Assembly: GCF_018991925.1 (NCBI RefSeq)
Contig: NW_024755006.1
Location: 119,501 to 183,500 of the forward strand
Direction: 5' to 3'
Origin: Homarus americanus
Lineage: Eukaryota > Arthropoda > Malacostraca > Decapoda > Nephropidae
Length of the DNA: 64,000 bases
Part shown: in pieces, positions 1 to 11,349 of the stretch
Layout of the letters: each line of letters starts with the position of its first letter
Numbering within the stretch: position 1 is the first letter of the stretch
The notes under the pieces: model-generated
Told to the model about the DNA's origin: nothing
What the model saw: only the letters and a program-made list of their open reading frames with translations
Databases searched by the model: none
Translations under genes and position numbers: made by a program

Positions 1-111
1 TCCCTCAGACACTCGGTGCAGTGTGTCCAACGCCGGGGTGAACACAGACCAGTTTTCGCTCTAATAAATACTGATGGTAAACTTTTGTCAAGGTTTTGGC
101 AACACTGAACA

Positions 112-119
112 AACACACA

Positions 120-190
<71 letters not shown>
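112..190. repeat. (AC)n microsatellite
   Basis: About 79 bp of nearly pure AC dinucleotides with one AT interruption. It is followed to about position 280 by imperfect CAA/CAACAA trinucleotides. The minus-strand frame reading Cys-Val repeats through it is an artefact. Confidence 0.97.
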
Positions 191-193
<3 letters not shown>

Positions 194-350
194 TAAAATA
201 CTCTAACACAAAAACAGAGACAACAACAACAACACCAACAACAACAATAACAAGAACAACATCACCAACAACAACAAACACTCAGACAGTCTCCTCCTCC
301 AGTAAGTGTCGACTCAAGTCTCATGAACCAGTTCCTTCATTGCTCCACCA

Positions 351-512
351 GACAGACAGACAGACAGACAGACAGTCAGTCAGTCAGTCAGTCAGTTAGT
401 TAGTCAGCCAACCACCCAGTCAGTCACCCAGTCAACTAGTCAACCAGACAACCTACCACCCAGTCAGTCAACGTCAGCCAATCAGCCAACCAGTCAACCA
501 GCCAACCTAACC
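351..512. repeat. (CAGA)n-(CAGT)n compound tetranucleotide tract
   Basis: Pure GACA units (351-374) change to GTCA units and then decay into a longer run of CAGTCAACCAGxCAACC-like degenerate repeats. The graded decay suggests slippage followed by point mutation. Confidence 0.9.
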
Positions 513-624
513 AACCACAGCTAAATCCTACCACAGGAAACTATAAAACAGCTAATCATACCACAGCTAACACAGTTCCTCACCACAGCAACCACACACA
601 TAGTATTAAACGTTAGCTAAACCA

Positions 625-1020
625 TCCTCCTCCTCCTCCTCCTCCCATCCTCACCGCCTCCCCTCACCCGGCCCTCCTCCCACCTCACTCCCCCTCCCAC
701 CTCACTCCAGCCTCCACCCTCCGCCTCTCCCATCTCCGTTGTTCCCCTCCTCCCTACCCCCCTCCCACCTCCTCCGGCCTCCTCCCATCCTCCCCCCCTC
801 CTCCCATCCTCCTCCGCTCCCCATCCTCCCCGGCCCTCCTCCCATCCTCCCCGGCCCTCCTCCCATCTCACTCCGGCCCTCCTCCCACCTCACTCCGGCC
901 TCTCCCATCTCCTCCTCACCTCACTCCTCCCACCTCACTGCCTCCCACCCCCTCCCCACTCCGCCCTCCCTCCCATCCTCACTCCGGCCCTCCCTCCCAC
1001 CTCACTCCGGCACCTCCCCT
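625..1020. repeat. C-rich CCTCCTCCCATCCTCACTCCGG minisatellite
   Basis: About 400 bp of imperfect 15-20 bp pyrimidine-rich units with recurring CCTCCTCCCA and CACTCCGGCC cores. The complementary strand is G-rich with many runs of three or more G, so it could form G-quadruplexes. Frames across it on both strands are repeat by-products. Confidence 0.9.
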
Positions 1021-1430
1021 CTTGAAGAATAAAAGAAGCTTAAACCGGTTAATCAAGTTTTCAATTCAATCCTTTACACCAAACTCTTTCAAACTTATAA
1101 AAAAAAATAGTTAAATCGAAAAATAATTTGGACGATTATTGTGTGACTACGATAAATAAGTATTAGTAGTAGAGACAAAAGTAGATAGTAGTTTTAAGTG
1201 TTGTAGTAGTGGCTGATAGTCTACTTAATGCTTCCTAAAAATACTTAGAAAAATACGCTTTCTTAATTTCGTGTATTTTCGTGCACTCTAATAACTTTAG
1301 TGATATTTAAAATGTTAAGTGTATTCGCTAAATTACACAATATAATGACAATAAGCCGTAATTTTAATGCTTATGTTAATTAATTATCTTTTCGATGTTA
1401 AATATTTGTTACGTCATAGTGTAAGATCAG
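1021..1430. other. AT-rich unique sequence, nothing recognised
   Basis: About 400 bp of AT-rich, non-repetitive DNA with stops in all frames. I see no gene, RNA or transposon end. Confidence 0.6.
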
Positions 1431-1434
1431 GGGT

Positions 1435-1740
1435 GGATGGAGGAAGTAGGTGAAGGGGTGAAGTTAAGGGGGGTAGGTGAAGGGGTGAAGTTAAGGGTTA
1501 GGGGTAGGTGAAGGGGTGAAGTATGGGGGGTAGGGGTGAAGGTAGTTAAGGGAGGGGGTAGGTGAAGGGTGAAGTTAGGGGTTAGGGGTAGGTGAAGGGG
1601 TGAAGTTAAGGGGTAGGGGTAGGTGAAGGGGTGAAGTTAAGGGGTAGGGGGTAGGTGAAGGTGAAGTTAAGGGGTAGGGGGTAGTGAAGGGGTGAAGTTA
1701 AGGGGTAGGGGGTAGGTGAAGGGGTGTTGAGGGGAGGAAG
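1435..1740. repeat. GTAGGTGAAGGGGTGAAGTTAAGGG minisatellite (about 31 bp)
   Basis: About ten tandem copies of a unit of roughly 31 bp with cores GGTGAAGGGGTGAAG and TTAAGGGGTAGGGG. Copies differ mainly by one G or by single-unit deletions. The plus strand is purine-rich. Confidence 0.93.
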
Positions 1741-2474
1741 GAGGTCGACCAGATCTTAGATTTTGAAAGTTCTTCTCTAACCTAACCTAACCAACCTTAT
1801 TTCTAATTCACGCAGCAACTTTTAAAAATTTATAAATATATATTTTTTGATAGATCCTAAAAAAAAATAAGAATTAATATAAATCAAAATGCCAGTCCGC
1901 CACCTCCCTTCTTCCCTCCTTCCCCCCCCTCCTCTCCCTCTCCCTCCTTCCCTTCCCTCCTTCCCTCCCTCACACAGCTGCCTCACCTCCCTAGCCATGA
2001 TGATGCCAACGAGTATATTTTCACTTCTCTCTTCACTACAGAAACAACGTTAACTGATACACAATCTAGTATATAACTCATTTATTTACTCATAATAGAT
2101 ATAAATAATTTTACTCGGTTATTACACAAAAAAATTAAAACTCAATGATCATGTATGGGTGTGTGTGTGTGTGTATGTGTGTGTCAACTGCCGGGTGTAG
2201 GAGGGTGTAGTTGAGGTGTTATGTGGTATAATAACTCTATTACTTTATGTTGTGAGAAGTGTAGCAGCGGATACACTTACACTTATTCTCCCCAGTCTAT
2301 TAATCTCCACCACACGCCCTAGTGAGTCTTGTTACCTACCTGTGGCGCCCTTAATTACTCCTCTGAAGGATGAACACCTGAAGAAGACACTGCTGGGACC
2401 ACCTGCAGAATAGTCACCCGCTTTTACCTCACCTGATGATCATTATAAACACCTTAACGCACCCTGAAGCATAG

Positions 2475-2571
2475 GTTAGGTTAGGGTCAGGTTAGGTTAG
2501 GTTAAGGTTAGGTTAGGTTGGGTTACAAGGAGAGGTAGTTGTGGTTAGGTTAGGTTAAGGTTAGGTTAGGG
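2475..2571. repeat. Interstitial telomere-type (TTAGG)n, degenerate
   Basis: Two short runs of GGTTA units on the plus strand (about 2475-2518 and 2539-2571), separated by a 20-bp insert. TTAGG is the canonical arthropod telomeric repeat; the interruptions show an old interstitial block, not a live telomere. Confidence 0.85.
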
Positions 2572-2705
2572 TTCCCCACAAACCGCCTCATACACAAACC
2601 CTTCCCGCAAACCCGCACCCACAGAGCACCTCCCCGACACACACAGAGTACTCACCAGAGTCCTCAGAAGTGACGGACACTCAGGCCAGCTTGTATAAAG
2701 ACCTG

Positions 2706-2770
2706 TCAACTGGTACCATTGGAGACTCAGTACCATTGGAGACTGGTACCACTGGAGACTCGGTACCATT
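2706..2770. repeat. GGTACCATTGGAGACTC short tandem repeat
   Basis: Four adjacent copies of a 17-18 bp unit, each carrying a GGTACC or AGTACC core followed by ATTGGAGACT. No coding potential. Confidence 0.85.
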
Positions 2771-3300
2771 GACGCACTTTAACACTGTTCCACACTAACG
2801 AGATTTCACACTTTATAGTATTCGTAAAAACACTTAACAATATTGATTTTTTTAAGTTGATTTTTCTTTGTAATCATTTTGTAGCGTCTCGGTATAATTA
2901 ATAAATAAAATTATTATAATTACATTCATTAACTCCTTCAAATACTCAAGGGGGAGACGACGCCATGTTGAAATTTTATTAGTCATTATTTTCTTTAGTT
3001 TCTTCTCAATACACAAACATTACTCCTGTAATATTATGTAAATCTGTCACGTTTACCTACCTAACGCTTTCAGTACACTCTATTTCCTGTGTATTTCATT
3101 ATTTTGTGGTATTTTCGGGTTATATTGACAGGAGCACCGTGTTGACCGCCATCCACTCCACCAACTTGTGAACTTGTGTTTATATTAAGAGACCGAAGCT
3201 TCCAACACCCGGCTCGCTGTTTCACCTGCGTTCGAGAATTTGTTTCGAACCAGAGACGAATCCGCGTGGAATTAAAAGTCATTGTGGATCGTATCTTTTT
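2771..3300. other. Unique AT-rich interval, nothing recognised
   Basis: About 530 bp without a clear repeat or gene. A 70-codon minus-strand frame at 3070-3282 shows no family motif and I do not call it. Confidence 0.55.
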
Positions 3301-3548
3301 TAAATCCCATTCACAGACAGACAGACAGACACGATAGACAGACAGACAGACAGATTTAGAGAAGTGAAGGATAAAGAGACGAGATTGACAAATAATCTAG
3401 TGCGAAAAACAGAAGTAAAACACATCCATCAGTTTGATCAGTAAAAGCGGTGGGTCGAGGTTAATTAAACGTAACGTAAATAAAATAATAATCCTCACGT
3501 AACTCCCGCCTGTGACCTGACCTTAATTAACCGTCATGGGAGGGGCGG

Positions 3549-3586
3549 CAGGAAGGAAGGAAGGAAGGAAGGAAGGAAGGAAGGTA
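3549..3586. repeat. (GGAA)n microsatellite
   Basis: About nine pure GGAA/AAGG units. GGAA tracts can act as ETS-factor binding arrays in animals, but nothing here shows activity. Confidence 0.95.
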
Positions 3587-3699
3587 GAAAGGAACGGATG
3601 GGATGGAGGGAAGGAAAGGAGAAGGAAAATACACTTGATGAGAGAAGAAAGAAACAAACAAACAAAGAGGTTTATTGAGTTCACCACTTTATTGACTAA

Positions 3700-3701
<2 letters not shown>

Positions 3702-3740
<39 letters not shown>
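3702..3740. repeat. (GA)n microsatellite
   Basis: A 39-bp pure GA run. It is the first of many (GA)n tracts in the window. Confidence 0.96.
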
Positions 3741-3743
<3 letters not shown>

Positions 3744-3947
3744 ACCTCCCCCTCCTCATAAATAGCTTAAGAGGAAGTTTTATCTCAGCTCCAGATTCAC
3801 AATAGATCGCAACTACGGACATGGGGACGCAAACTAACACTCTGCCTCACGCTGAACCAACCACACAAACATGGCAGACAAGATGGCGTCAAATTGCACT
3901 GAGACTTCACACTGAGAAACTGTGTCATTGGATAGCGTCTCTTTGGT

Positions 3948-4235
3948 TGGGGGAGGAAGGGGGGGGGAGGAGGAGGAAGGAACGGGAAAGGAAGGGAGAG
4001 GAAAGGAGGGAAGTGAGGAGGAGGGAGGGAAAGGAGAGAGGAGGGAGGAAAGGAGAGAGAGGAAGGTGTGGTAATGGAAGAGCTAATGAACCAGAAATTC
4101 TTTAAGTGCGTAAATTTGTGGAAGACGGAGAGGAGGGGAGGAGGAGGAAGAGAGGAAGAGAGGTGGGGGGGAGAGAAGAGAGATGGAGGAAGAAGAGGAA
4201 AACAGAGAGAAAAGAGAAAGAAGAGACGAAGAAGA
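3948..4235. repeat. Polypurine tract followed by (AC)n
   Basis: About 290 bp of GGAGGA/GGGAAAG-like purine-rich DNA, interrupted near 4070-4125 by ordinary sequence. An (AC)n run follows at 4274-4318. Frames on both strands are low-complexity artefacts. Confidence 0.85.
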
Positions 4236-4269
4236 AATAAGTGGCAATATACTAAATTTATCCACCTTT

Positions 4270-4320
<51 letters not shown>

Positions 4321-4399
4321 TAACGCCCTCTGTAACAACACTACCCACCGCAGAATGTAACACACAAGGTCGTTACCCTCATCACCACAGCCTAGCGTG

Positions 4400-4990
4400 A
4401 TAAGACCTTGGTTATGTCACTTTTCTGAATCCATTAATAAGTCTGATAGTGTCATAGTGTCTCATAATTATCTTCAACATAATATTATTTCGTTTATCTG
4501 AGGCATAATTATGTAGTTATAACAATGATAATATACCTAATTATTGGTGTTTTATTGTGGCAGGAGCTATACTGATATAACATACACATAATAAACACTT
4601 ACAAACACATATACATACAGAAAAACAAACAGGTTAATTCATACAGTGTACCGCCACACACACTACCCTCCTCCTCCTCGCTGGTCCAGGGTAAACATCC
4701 TGTGTCCGGACTCTGGTTGAACGTATTGTTTTCACATAACGGATTCACGAACTTTTTCTCGACAGACCATCAGTATTAAACGCCTTCGTCAAGCCCCGGA
4801 CACCCAACTGACCTCTGTTGGTGTGTATATTAGCGGGTATTGTGAAGTATTGCCATGATTAAGATACGCCTCTACCTCGACGCTCAAGAAACAGTAACTT
4901 AGGTTTGTGTGTATCTGTGTCGTCTAGGTATATTATTTTGGACGAGCTGTTAAGATATATAAGAGTATTTCAGTCATCGTTTAAAAGTCA
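4400..4990. other. Unique interval, nothing recognised
   Basis: About 600 bp of single-copy-looking, moderately AT-rich sequence with no family-like open frame, tRNA box pair or transposon ends that I can see. Confidence 0.55.
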
Positions 4991-5229
4991 ATTATGTGGA
5001 TATTGGAGGAGTAAAGAGCGAGTATATGAAATTAACGGAGCAGGGTTATCCCGGCCCTGGAAACAGTAACTCTGGTACCACTACCCAGCCGTTTCACCAA
5101 CAGTATTGCCAAAATCAGCTCATTTCCACAACAGTATTTATTTTTTTTTACAATATATCGATAATATTCCTCCCACGTAATATCCTAAATAATATCATAA
5201 TAACTTTAGAGACAAGAAGAGGATATTAG

Positions 5230-5390
5230 CTGGATAAAAAGAGACGCGTCTGGCCGTAATTGTGAGACAGACGGGAAAAAATCCTATCAATTTGGCAACG
5301 CGCCGGAGTGTCTGGCCAATGAACCTCCTCAGTGTTGGCGCGCGGGAAACAGCTGATCACTGCCACAATGACGGACAGACAGACAGACGC
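5230..5390. promoter_or_regulatory. Candidate CpG-rich promoter with E2F-like and CCAAT motifs
   Basis: A short CpG-rich patch in AT-rich surroundings. It holds TTGGCGCGCGGGAAA at 5335-5349, which resembles the symmetrical E2F/DP consensus, a CCAAT box at 5316-5320, TTTGGCAACGCGCC at 5291-5304 and a CAGCTG E-box just downstream. These are motif matches seen in the sequence; promoter function is inference. No transcription start or downstream gene can be shown. Confidence 0.3.
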
Positions 5391-5496
5391 TGCTTAAAAT
5401 GACAACAATACCGGACACTGATAATCATATATATATATACTACCTTTTGACCACCGATGACACAAGAGTACCCTAAATACGGCGCTTTGATTCTGG

Positions 5497-5720
5497 TTAA
5501 AAAAAATGAGAGAAGAGAGAGAGGGAGGTGAGGGAAGGTAGTGAGGGAGAGGAGGGGTGGTGAGGGAGAGTGAGGAAGGGAGGCGAGGGAAGGTAGTGAG
5601 GAGGGGAGGGTGGTGAGGGAGAGTGAGGATCCGGGGAAATGAAGGCCGAGGGTGACTGGGTGAGGGAGGGAACAGCCGATATCTGGTGAGGGTTGAGTGG
5701 TGAGGGAGGGAGGGGCGGGC
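5497..5720. repeat. GTGAGGGAGAGGAGGG purine-rich minisatellite
   Basis: About 220 bp of imperfect GGTGAGGGAG/GGAGGGAGG units. The plus strand is almost all G, A and T, and the minus-strand Ser/Pro/Leu-rich frames through it are artefacts. Confidence 0.85.
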
Positions 5721-5893
5721 AGGTGGTAGGAATTTAAAAGGCAAGCGGGTTTCGACACACAAAGCAGCAGTGTGTGTGGGCGGGGTTATAATGTAAACCT
5801 AACCTAACCTAACCTCCCATCCCTCCCCTATCTTCTGTTAAACCAACCTTACCCTAGGACTAATACTACCAGCTAACACACTTCTCAGCGACC

Positions 5894-5913
5894 ATGTACT
5901 CTGACGCTCACAG
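5894..5913 (+). CDS. Speculative tiny first coding exon ending in a splice donor
   Basis: An ATG in good initiation context (GCGACCATG) opens a seven-codon frame ending in CAG followed by GTAACG, a plausible 5' splice site. It lies about 540 bp downstream of the E2F/CCAAT patch, with a GGGCGGGG GC-box-like motif at about 5779. No partner exon can be identified, so it may well be chance. It is listed only because the promoter-like patch, ATG context and donor are in order. Confidence 0.1.
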
Positions 5914-5954
5914 GTAACGCATGGAAGAGTTCTGTGTACGTTTAGACTCTCTCA

Positions 5955-5988
<34 letters not shown>

Positions 5989-6080
5989 CATCATAATGCT
6001 GTTATTACACTTCAACAGCTAAGGTCTTTAACCGTGTAACAAGATTAGTAATTACACTTGTCCACCATCAACGATTAAAA

Positions 6081-6083
<3 letters not shown>

Positions 6084-6121
<38 letters not shown>
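6084..6121. repeat. (GA)n microsatellite
   Basis: A 38-bp pure GA run. Confidence 0.95.
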
Positions 6122-6126
<5 letters not shown>

Positions 6127-6231
6127 GGTACTCACCAGTAGCCGGCAGGAGGGGAGAAGGCAGCTAAAGTAGGAAATTTTACCCAATAACAGGATAAATT
6201 TCCCCACCACTACATTTTTCCCTCTTAAACT

Positions 6232-6232
<1 letters not shown>

Positions 6233-6292
<60 letters not shown>

Positions 6293-6300
6293 CACACACC
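6233..6300. repeat. (AC)n microsatellite
   Basis: About 66 bp of AC units with a single AA interruption. Confidence 0.96.
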
Positions 6301-6769
6301 AAACAAATAAAAACAAATTTATCATCACTAACATACAAACACACTCTACATTTAGTCTTGTTCACATCAGCCTGAGGAACATACTGCCAGAGGTACTTAT
6401 ATCCTAACCTTAGTCTAGCGGTTACAACATCTTGTAAGCTCGTCATCATGTTACTTGCTCTATATACTGTACATGTTTTACTTGATACATCTCGTCAATG
6501 TAAACAACAGATTGACCTTGCACTTGTCTATACCTGTCTGCTTGCGTCAAAGTGATCTAACTGTTCTTGCCTAATAAGTAACAGTGACTTTGTTTAGATG
6601 GCAATGGAGCAAAGGCAGTGATTACGTCATGTTCCCAGAAGCTTACGAGAGACGATACTAACAGCTTCTTTACCTGTAGTGCATATACCTGTACACCTGT
6701 GTCTAGCTTCAGAAACAGGTGTGTGTGTGTGTGTGTGTAAAAGGTTTCGTACCCTCTGGCAATTTTAGG

Positions 6770-6770
6770 C

Positions 6771-6813
<43 letters not shown>
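6770..6813. repeat. (CTAT)n microsatellite
   Basis: About eleven CTAT units. A short (GT)n lies just upstream at 6719-6738. Confidence 0.95.
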
Positions 6814-6814
<1 letters not shown>

Positions 6815-6819
6815 AACGA

Positions 6820-7690
6820 ACTCTCTCGCTAAATAATAAACGAACCCTAATTACGAAACACACATAAATATAATTCTTTTAAAATAATTACAATGAAAAT
6901 AAATAAAAACAAAAGATTTAACCCAAATATAATAGGTCAGAATAAGAAGCGGATTTTTCTAACATAGCAAAAACTTGTGTATTGTAGGTCAATTAACGAT
7001 GATTAATCCACGAGTACGATGACTTATTTTCTTGAGTACGATAACTTTGAGTCCTTGAGTACGATGACTAAACACTGGATTAAACACCAAAACATAAAGA
7101 CATGAACTTAAAAACGAGAAAATAAAACACATTTGAGCTTTAATTCAAACACTGGAAAAACAAGAACTCAAATGTAAACCAAATGTTGACACGGGTTTAT
7201 GGGTGTGTGTGTGTACAGGCTCGGGCCACACACACACGCACACACACAAAACAGGTGTCTAGGAGGTGTGCAGGACGCGGTGTTGCACATGTTGCAAAAT
7301 GATCAACACAGAATAATACCCTTGAGGGAGGTGGTGGTGGGATACGACCTTCCTGCCCGGGTAAACAGATGGACACGCTGTTGCCACATTATCCAAATAT
7401 TTCCGCATTTTGCGATTCAGAAACACAAGAAACAAAAAAGGTAAATATGTTGTATATCTTTCACTACAACGACTCGTCAGTATTTTTAGTATATTATAAG
7501 ATTTTTATTTACAAATTTACAGTAAATATGTAAAAAAAATAATAATCTGTGTATTATTCGTTTTTAATATATATAAAATACTATAAGCGATATATTTCTC
7601 AATTATGCTGGACTTTTCCTGTCTGAGTCGCTGAGTACACACGAGTGAGAGTACAAGTGGGAAAACCCAGTCTTTCTTCACACAAGCCGG
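6820..7690. other. Unique interval with three GAGTACGATGAC copies
   Basis: About 870 bp of mostly unique DNA. Three near-copies of GAGTACGATGAC/GAGTACGATAAC lie at about 7012-7070. A short plus-strand frame at 7199-7444 begins in GT/AC repeats and has no recognisable domain. Confidence 0.5.
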
Positions 7691-7693
7691 AAA

Positions 7694-8190
7694 ATGAAAC
7701 CCGGGGCCACACCTTACCTAACCTAACGTAACCTGGAGGCCACACCTACCTAACCTAACTCAGCACACCTAACCTAACCTAACCCGGGGCCACACCTAAC
7801 CTAACCTAACTCAACACACCTAACCCAACTCCAACCTGAGGCCATACCTACCTAACCTAACCCGAGGCCACACCTTACCTAACCTAACGTAACCCGAGGC
7901 CACACCTACCCACCCAACCTGGGCCACACCTTACCTAACCTAACGTAACCCATCACTACCTAACCCAACCCCACACTCACCTAACCTAACCTGGGGCCAC
8001 ACCTAACCTAACCTAACCTGGGCCACACCTAACCTAACTCAATCCGAGGACACACTTACCTAATCCCAACCCGAGGCCACACCTTACCTAACCTAACGTG
8101 GAGGCCACACCCAACCTAACCTGGGGCCACACCTAACCTAACCTAACCTGGGCCACACCAGCTAGACCTAACCCAACCTAACCCAACACA
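7694..8190. repeat. Satellite built from CCTAA telomere-type units plus a GGGGCCACAC spacer
   Basis: About 500 bp in which two to four CCTAA pentamers alternate with a GAGGCCACACC or GGGGCCACACC spacer to make units of roughly 25-40 bp. Variants with AACGTAACC and AACTCAACAC also recur. It looks like a satellite born from interstitial telomeric DNA. Confidence 0.92.
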
Positions 8191-8261
8191 CAGTAAGACT
8201 AACATAGGCCTTTGGGTCAATATGTTCAGATGGCAGTGGGCTATAATAGGGACACTGAAAG

Positions 8262-8795
8262 GTGGACAGGTGAGGGAGAGAGACACAGGTGAGGGAGACA
8301 CAGGTGGGGAGGCTGGACCACAGGTGAGGGAGACAGGTGAGGGAGAGACACAGGTGAGGGGAGACACAGGTGAGGGGAGAGACACAGGTGAGGGAGACAC
8401 AGGTGAGGGCTGACCAGGGTGAGGGAGAGACACAGGTGGAGGAGAGACACAGGTGAGGGAGACACAGGGTGAGGGAGGAGACACAGGTGAGGAGACACAG
8501 GTGAGGGCTGACCACAGGTGAGGGAGACACAGGTGGGAGGGAGACACAGGTGAGGGAGAGACACAGGTGAGGAGACACAGGTGAGGGAGACACAGGTGAG
8601 GGGCTGGACCACAGGTGAGGAGACACAGGTGAGGGAGAGACACAGGTGAGGGAGACACACAGGTGAGGAGAGACACAGGTGAGGGAGACACAGGTGAGGG
8701 CTGGACCACAGGTGAGGAGAGACACAGGTGAGGGAGAGACACAGGTGAGGGCTGGACCACAGGTGAGGGAGAGACACAGGTGAGGGAGAGAGGGA
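8262..8795. repeat. GACACAGGTGAGGGA minisatellite (13-17 bp)
   Basis: About thirty copies of ACACAGGTGAGGGAG with variable spacers, some extended by CTGGACC. Each unit carries CAGGTGAGG, which is both a near-consensus 5' splice site and an E-box. The long minus-strand Ser/Pro/Cys frames (191-261 codons) exist because variants keep stops out; I do not call them genes. Confidence 0.96.
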
Positions 8796-8890
8796 GGCTG
8801 GGTGAGGAAGAAACACCTTGATAATACAAACAGGTTAGACACAACCCTCACCTTCCTCACCTGACTTCCTCCTCTGTGTCCGCCTGTGTC

Positions 8891-8925
<35 letters not shown>

Positions 8926-8997
8926 AAAGAAAGGGAGAAACAGAGAGAAACAAAGAAGACTGCCACTGTCATTTTCTCTCTCTCTCTCTCTCTCTCT
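8891..8997. repeat. (GA)n and (CT)n pair in inverted orientation
   Basis: A (GA)n at 8891-8922 and a (CT)n at 8973-8997 lie about 50 bp apart and could pair as a stem. Confidence 0.85.
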
Positions 8998-9078
8998 AAA
9001 ACATCCACAATATAAAGTTAGTAAAGAACTCTGCTCACTCGCATAACACACAATAAAAGAGACTCTGAATATATAACC

Positions 9079-9129
9079 GAACCTAACCTAACCTAACCTA
9101 ACCTAACCTAACCTAACCTAACCTAACCT
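9079..9129. repeat. Interstitial telomere-type (CCTAA)n
   Basis: About ten uninterrupted AACCT units. This is one of the purer telomere-type blocks in the window. Confidence 0.95.
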
Positions 9130-9251
9130 CTGCCTCGACTACCCTAATTACCTGGACCTATGAGTTGCTTACCTGCCCTAATTAATTATCTCAAGACGAT
9201 TTATAGTTATTTAGATTAATGGAGAGAAAAAAAGAAGATTTTTATGGGGGT

Positions 9252-9253
<2 letters not shown>

Positions 9254-9342
<89 letters not shown>

Positions 9343-9343
9343 T

Positions 9344-9376
<33 letters not shown>
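9254..9376. repeat. (GT)n-(GATA)n compound microsatellite
   Basis: GT repeats at 9254-9337 with one TT interruption, then eight GATA units at 9344-9376. Confidence 0.96.
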
Positions 9377-9585
9377 GTCACCGAAGATACAGACAGACAA
9401 ACAAGCAGACACAGACATAAACAGAAACAGAGTAAACAATTAAACAAAACAATAAAACAAATTCAATCAAGTAAAACAAAAATCACCAAAACAATTAAAC
9501 AAAAACAATTAAAACAAAACAAGTGAGACGTGGTTGTGTAGTTACGCCTGACTTAATATTACGCAGGTAAAGGGAGATTCTAGTG

Positions 9586-9618
<33 letters not shown>

Positions 9619-9976
9619 CCACTCGTCCTAGCCTTATATAAACACTATATACAATCTATATAAGCAGGGTAAATACTTATCCCCTCCCCTTTCCACCACC
9701 CTCCCCCTTCATCTCCCCAACCCCCTCCACCTCTCCAAACCCCCTCCTCCCTCCAAATCCCTACTTCCTCCATCCCTCTCCCGTACCCTCTATCAACATT
9801 CCTCCCTCCTCCCCTCCTCCCCCACCTACCCTCCCCCACCTCCCCCACGGCTAAAATACTAAATTACAAGAGAGAATATGGATCCTTTTACCCCGACAGA
9901 CCATAAATAATTCTCCTTACAGATCAATTATTGCACTTTTCCCCGACATAACTTAACCAGGCCGACACACACACAA

Positions 9977-10017
<41 letters not shown>

Positions 10018-10025
10018 CCAAAGGA

Positions 10026-10118
10026 GGTAAATTATCATGTAAATTATCATGTAAATTATCATGCAAATTATCAGGTAAATTATCATGTAAATTATCATGC
10101 AAATTATCAGGTAAATTA
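10026..10118. repeat. GTAAATTATCAT 12-bp array
   Basis: Seven to eight copies of a 12-bp unit in two alternating versions, GTAAATTATCAT and GCAAATTATCAG. Each unit holds TTATC, a GATA-factor core on the other strand. The minus-strand Asp-Asn-Leu-His repeat frame is an artefact. Confidence 0.95.
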
Positions 10119-10261
10119 CGGATCATTAAGGTTCTCTTCACGTTCACCTAAAATTACCTCAAGTCATTCCTCTTCGGTCATGTCATACGAGAATTATCTG
10201 TAATTATTCTTCCTATAATAATCTTCCTTTGGATAATTCGGGAAATATTCGAGGAAATATC

Positions 10262-10918
10262 CATCTTAATCCTCACTTCACCTCCTATACTCCTCATTTC
10301 ACGCTCCAAACCTCCTCACTTCACCCTCCACTCCTCACTTCAACTCTAATATTCCTCACTTCACCTCCACACCCCCTCACTTCACCCTCCAATACTCCTC
10401 ACTTCAACTCCAATATTCCTCACTTCACCTCCAATACCCCTCACTTCACCCTCCAATACTCCTCACTTCACCTCCTATACTCCTCATTTCACCTCCAACC
10501 CCTCTCTTCACCCTCCAATACCTCATCAACTCCAATATTCCTCACTTCACCTCCAACCCCTCACTTCACCCTCCAATACTCCTCACTTCAACCCAATATT
10601 CCTCACTTCACCTCCACACTTCACCCTCCAATACTCCTCACTTCAACTCCAATATTCCTCACTTCACCTCCAATACCCCTCACTTCACCCTCCAATACTC
10701 CTCACTTCACCTCCTATACCCTCATTTCACCTCCAACCCCTCACTTCACCTCCAATACTCCTCACTTCAACTCCAATATTCCTCACTTCACCTCCAATAC
10801 CCCTCACTTCACCCTCCAATACTCCTCACTTCAACTCCAATATTCCTCACTTCACCTCCAATACCCCTCACTTCATCCCAAGCTCCCCTCACTTCACCTC
10901 CTTCCAACCCATCTCAAC
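10262..10918. repeat. CCTCCAATACTCCTCACTTCA minisatellite (about 20 bp)
   Basis: About 650 bp, roughly 30 copies of a unit near 20 bp with cores CTCCAATATTCC and CCTCACTTCAC, with some higher-order alternation of CACTTCAACTCC and CACTTCACCTCC. The 231-codon plus-strand frame is a stop-free reading of the repeat. Confidence 0.95.
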
Positions 10919-11030
10919 CACTAGTTCCAGGTTGCTTATGAGAGAGTGTCGGGTCACGTAATGGAGAATATATTGTACGTCATATTATAGTAATAGGAAG
11001 GTGAGGTATATTGTTATACCTTAATAATGG

Positions 11031-11031
<1 letters not shown>

Positions 11032-11105
<74 letters not shown>

Positions 11106-11129
11106 AATAATAATAATAATAATAATAAA
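11032..11129. repeat. (GAT)n-(AAT)n compound trinucleotide
   Basis: About 23 GAT units to 11103, then about eight ATA units. The minus-strand poly-Ser frame across it is an artefact. Confidence 0.97.
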
Positions 11130-11349
11130 AAACCATCACCACTCACCATCATCATCATCACCACCACCAGCATCTTATACTTAAAGCAAGAGGCAGCGTG
11201 AGGGGAGGAGGCCGTGTGCGTCAGATACGCAATAAATACGCAATGGAACAAGTCATTTAATACGCTATTCTCGGTTATAATTGTCGTGACGTCAGAGCCT
11301 CCTGTGACGTAATGGCCAGGTAATTTGCTGAGGCAGCTTGATCATTAGG

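Noticed and set aside
6395..6450. TAGTCTAGCGGTTACAACATC looked like the head of a tRNA-derived SINE (A box)
   Set aside because: No B box (GGTTCGANTCC-like) follows within 30-60 bp and no SINE tail is visible.
8143..8953. Three overlapping 191-261 codon Pro/Ser/Val/Cys minus-strand frames
   Set aside because: Generated by the CAGGTGAGGGA array; all three frames of the strand are open over the same interval.
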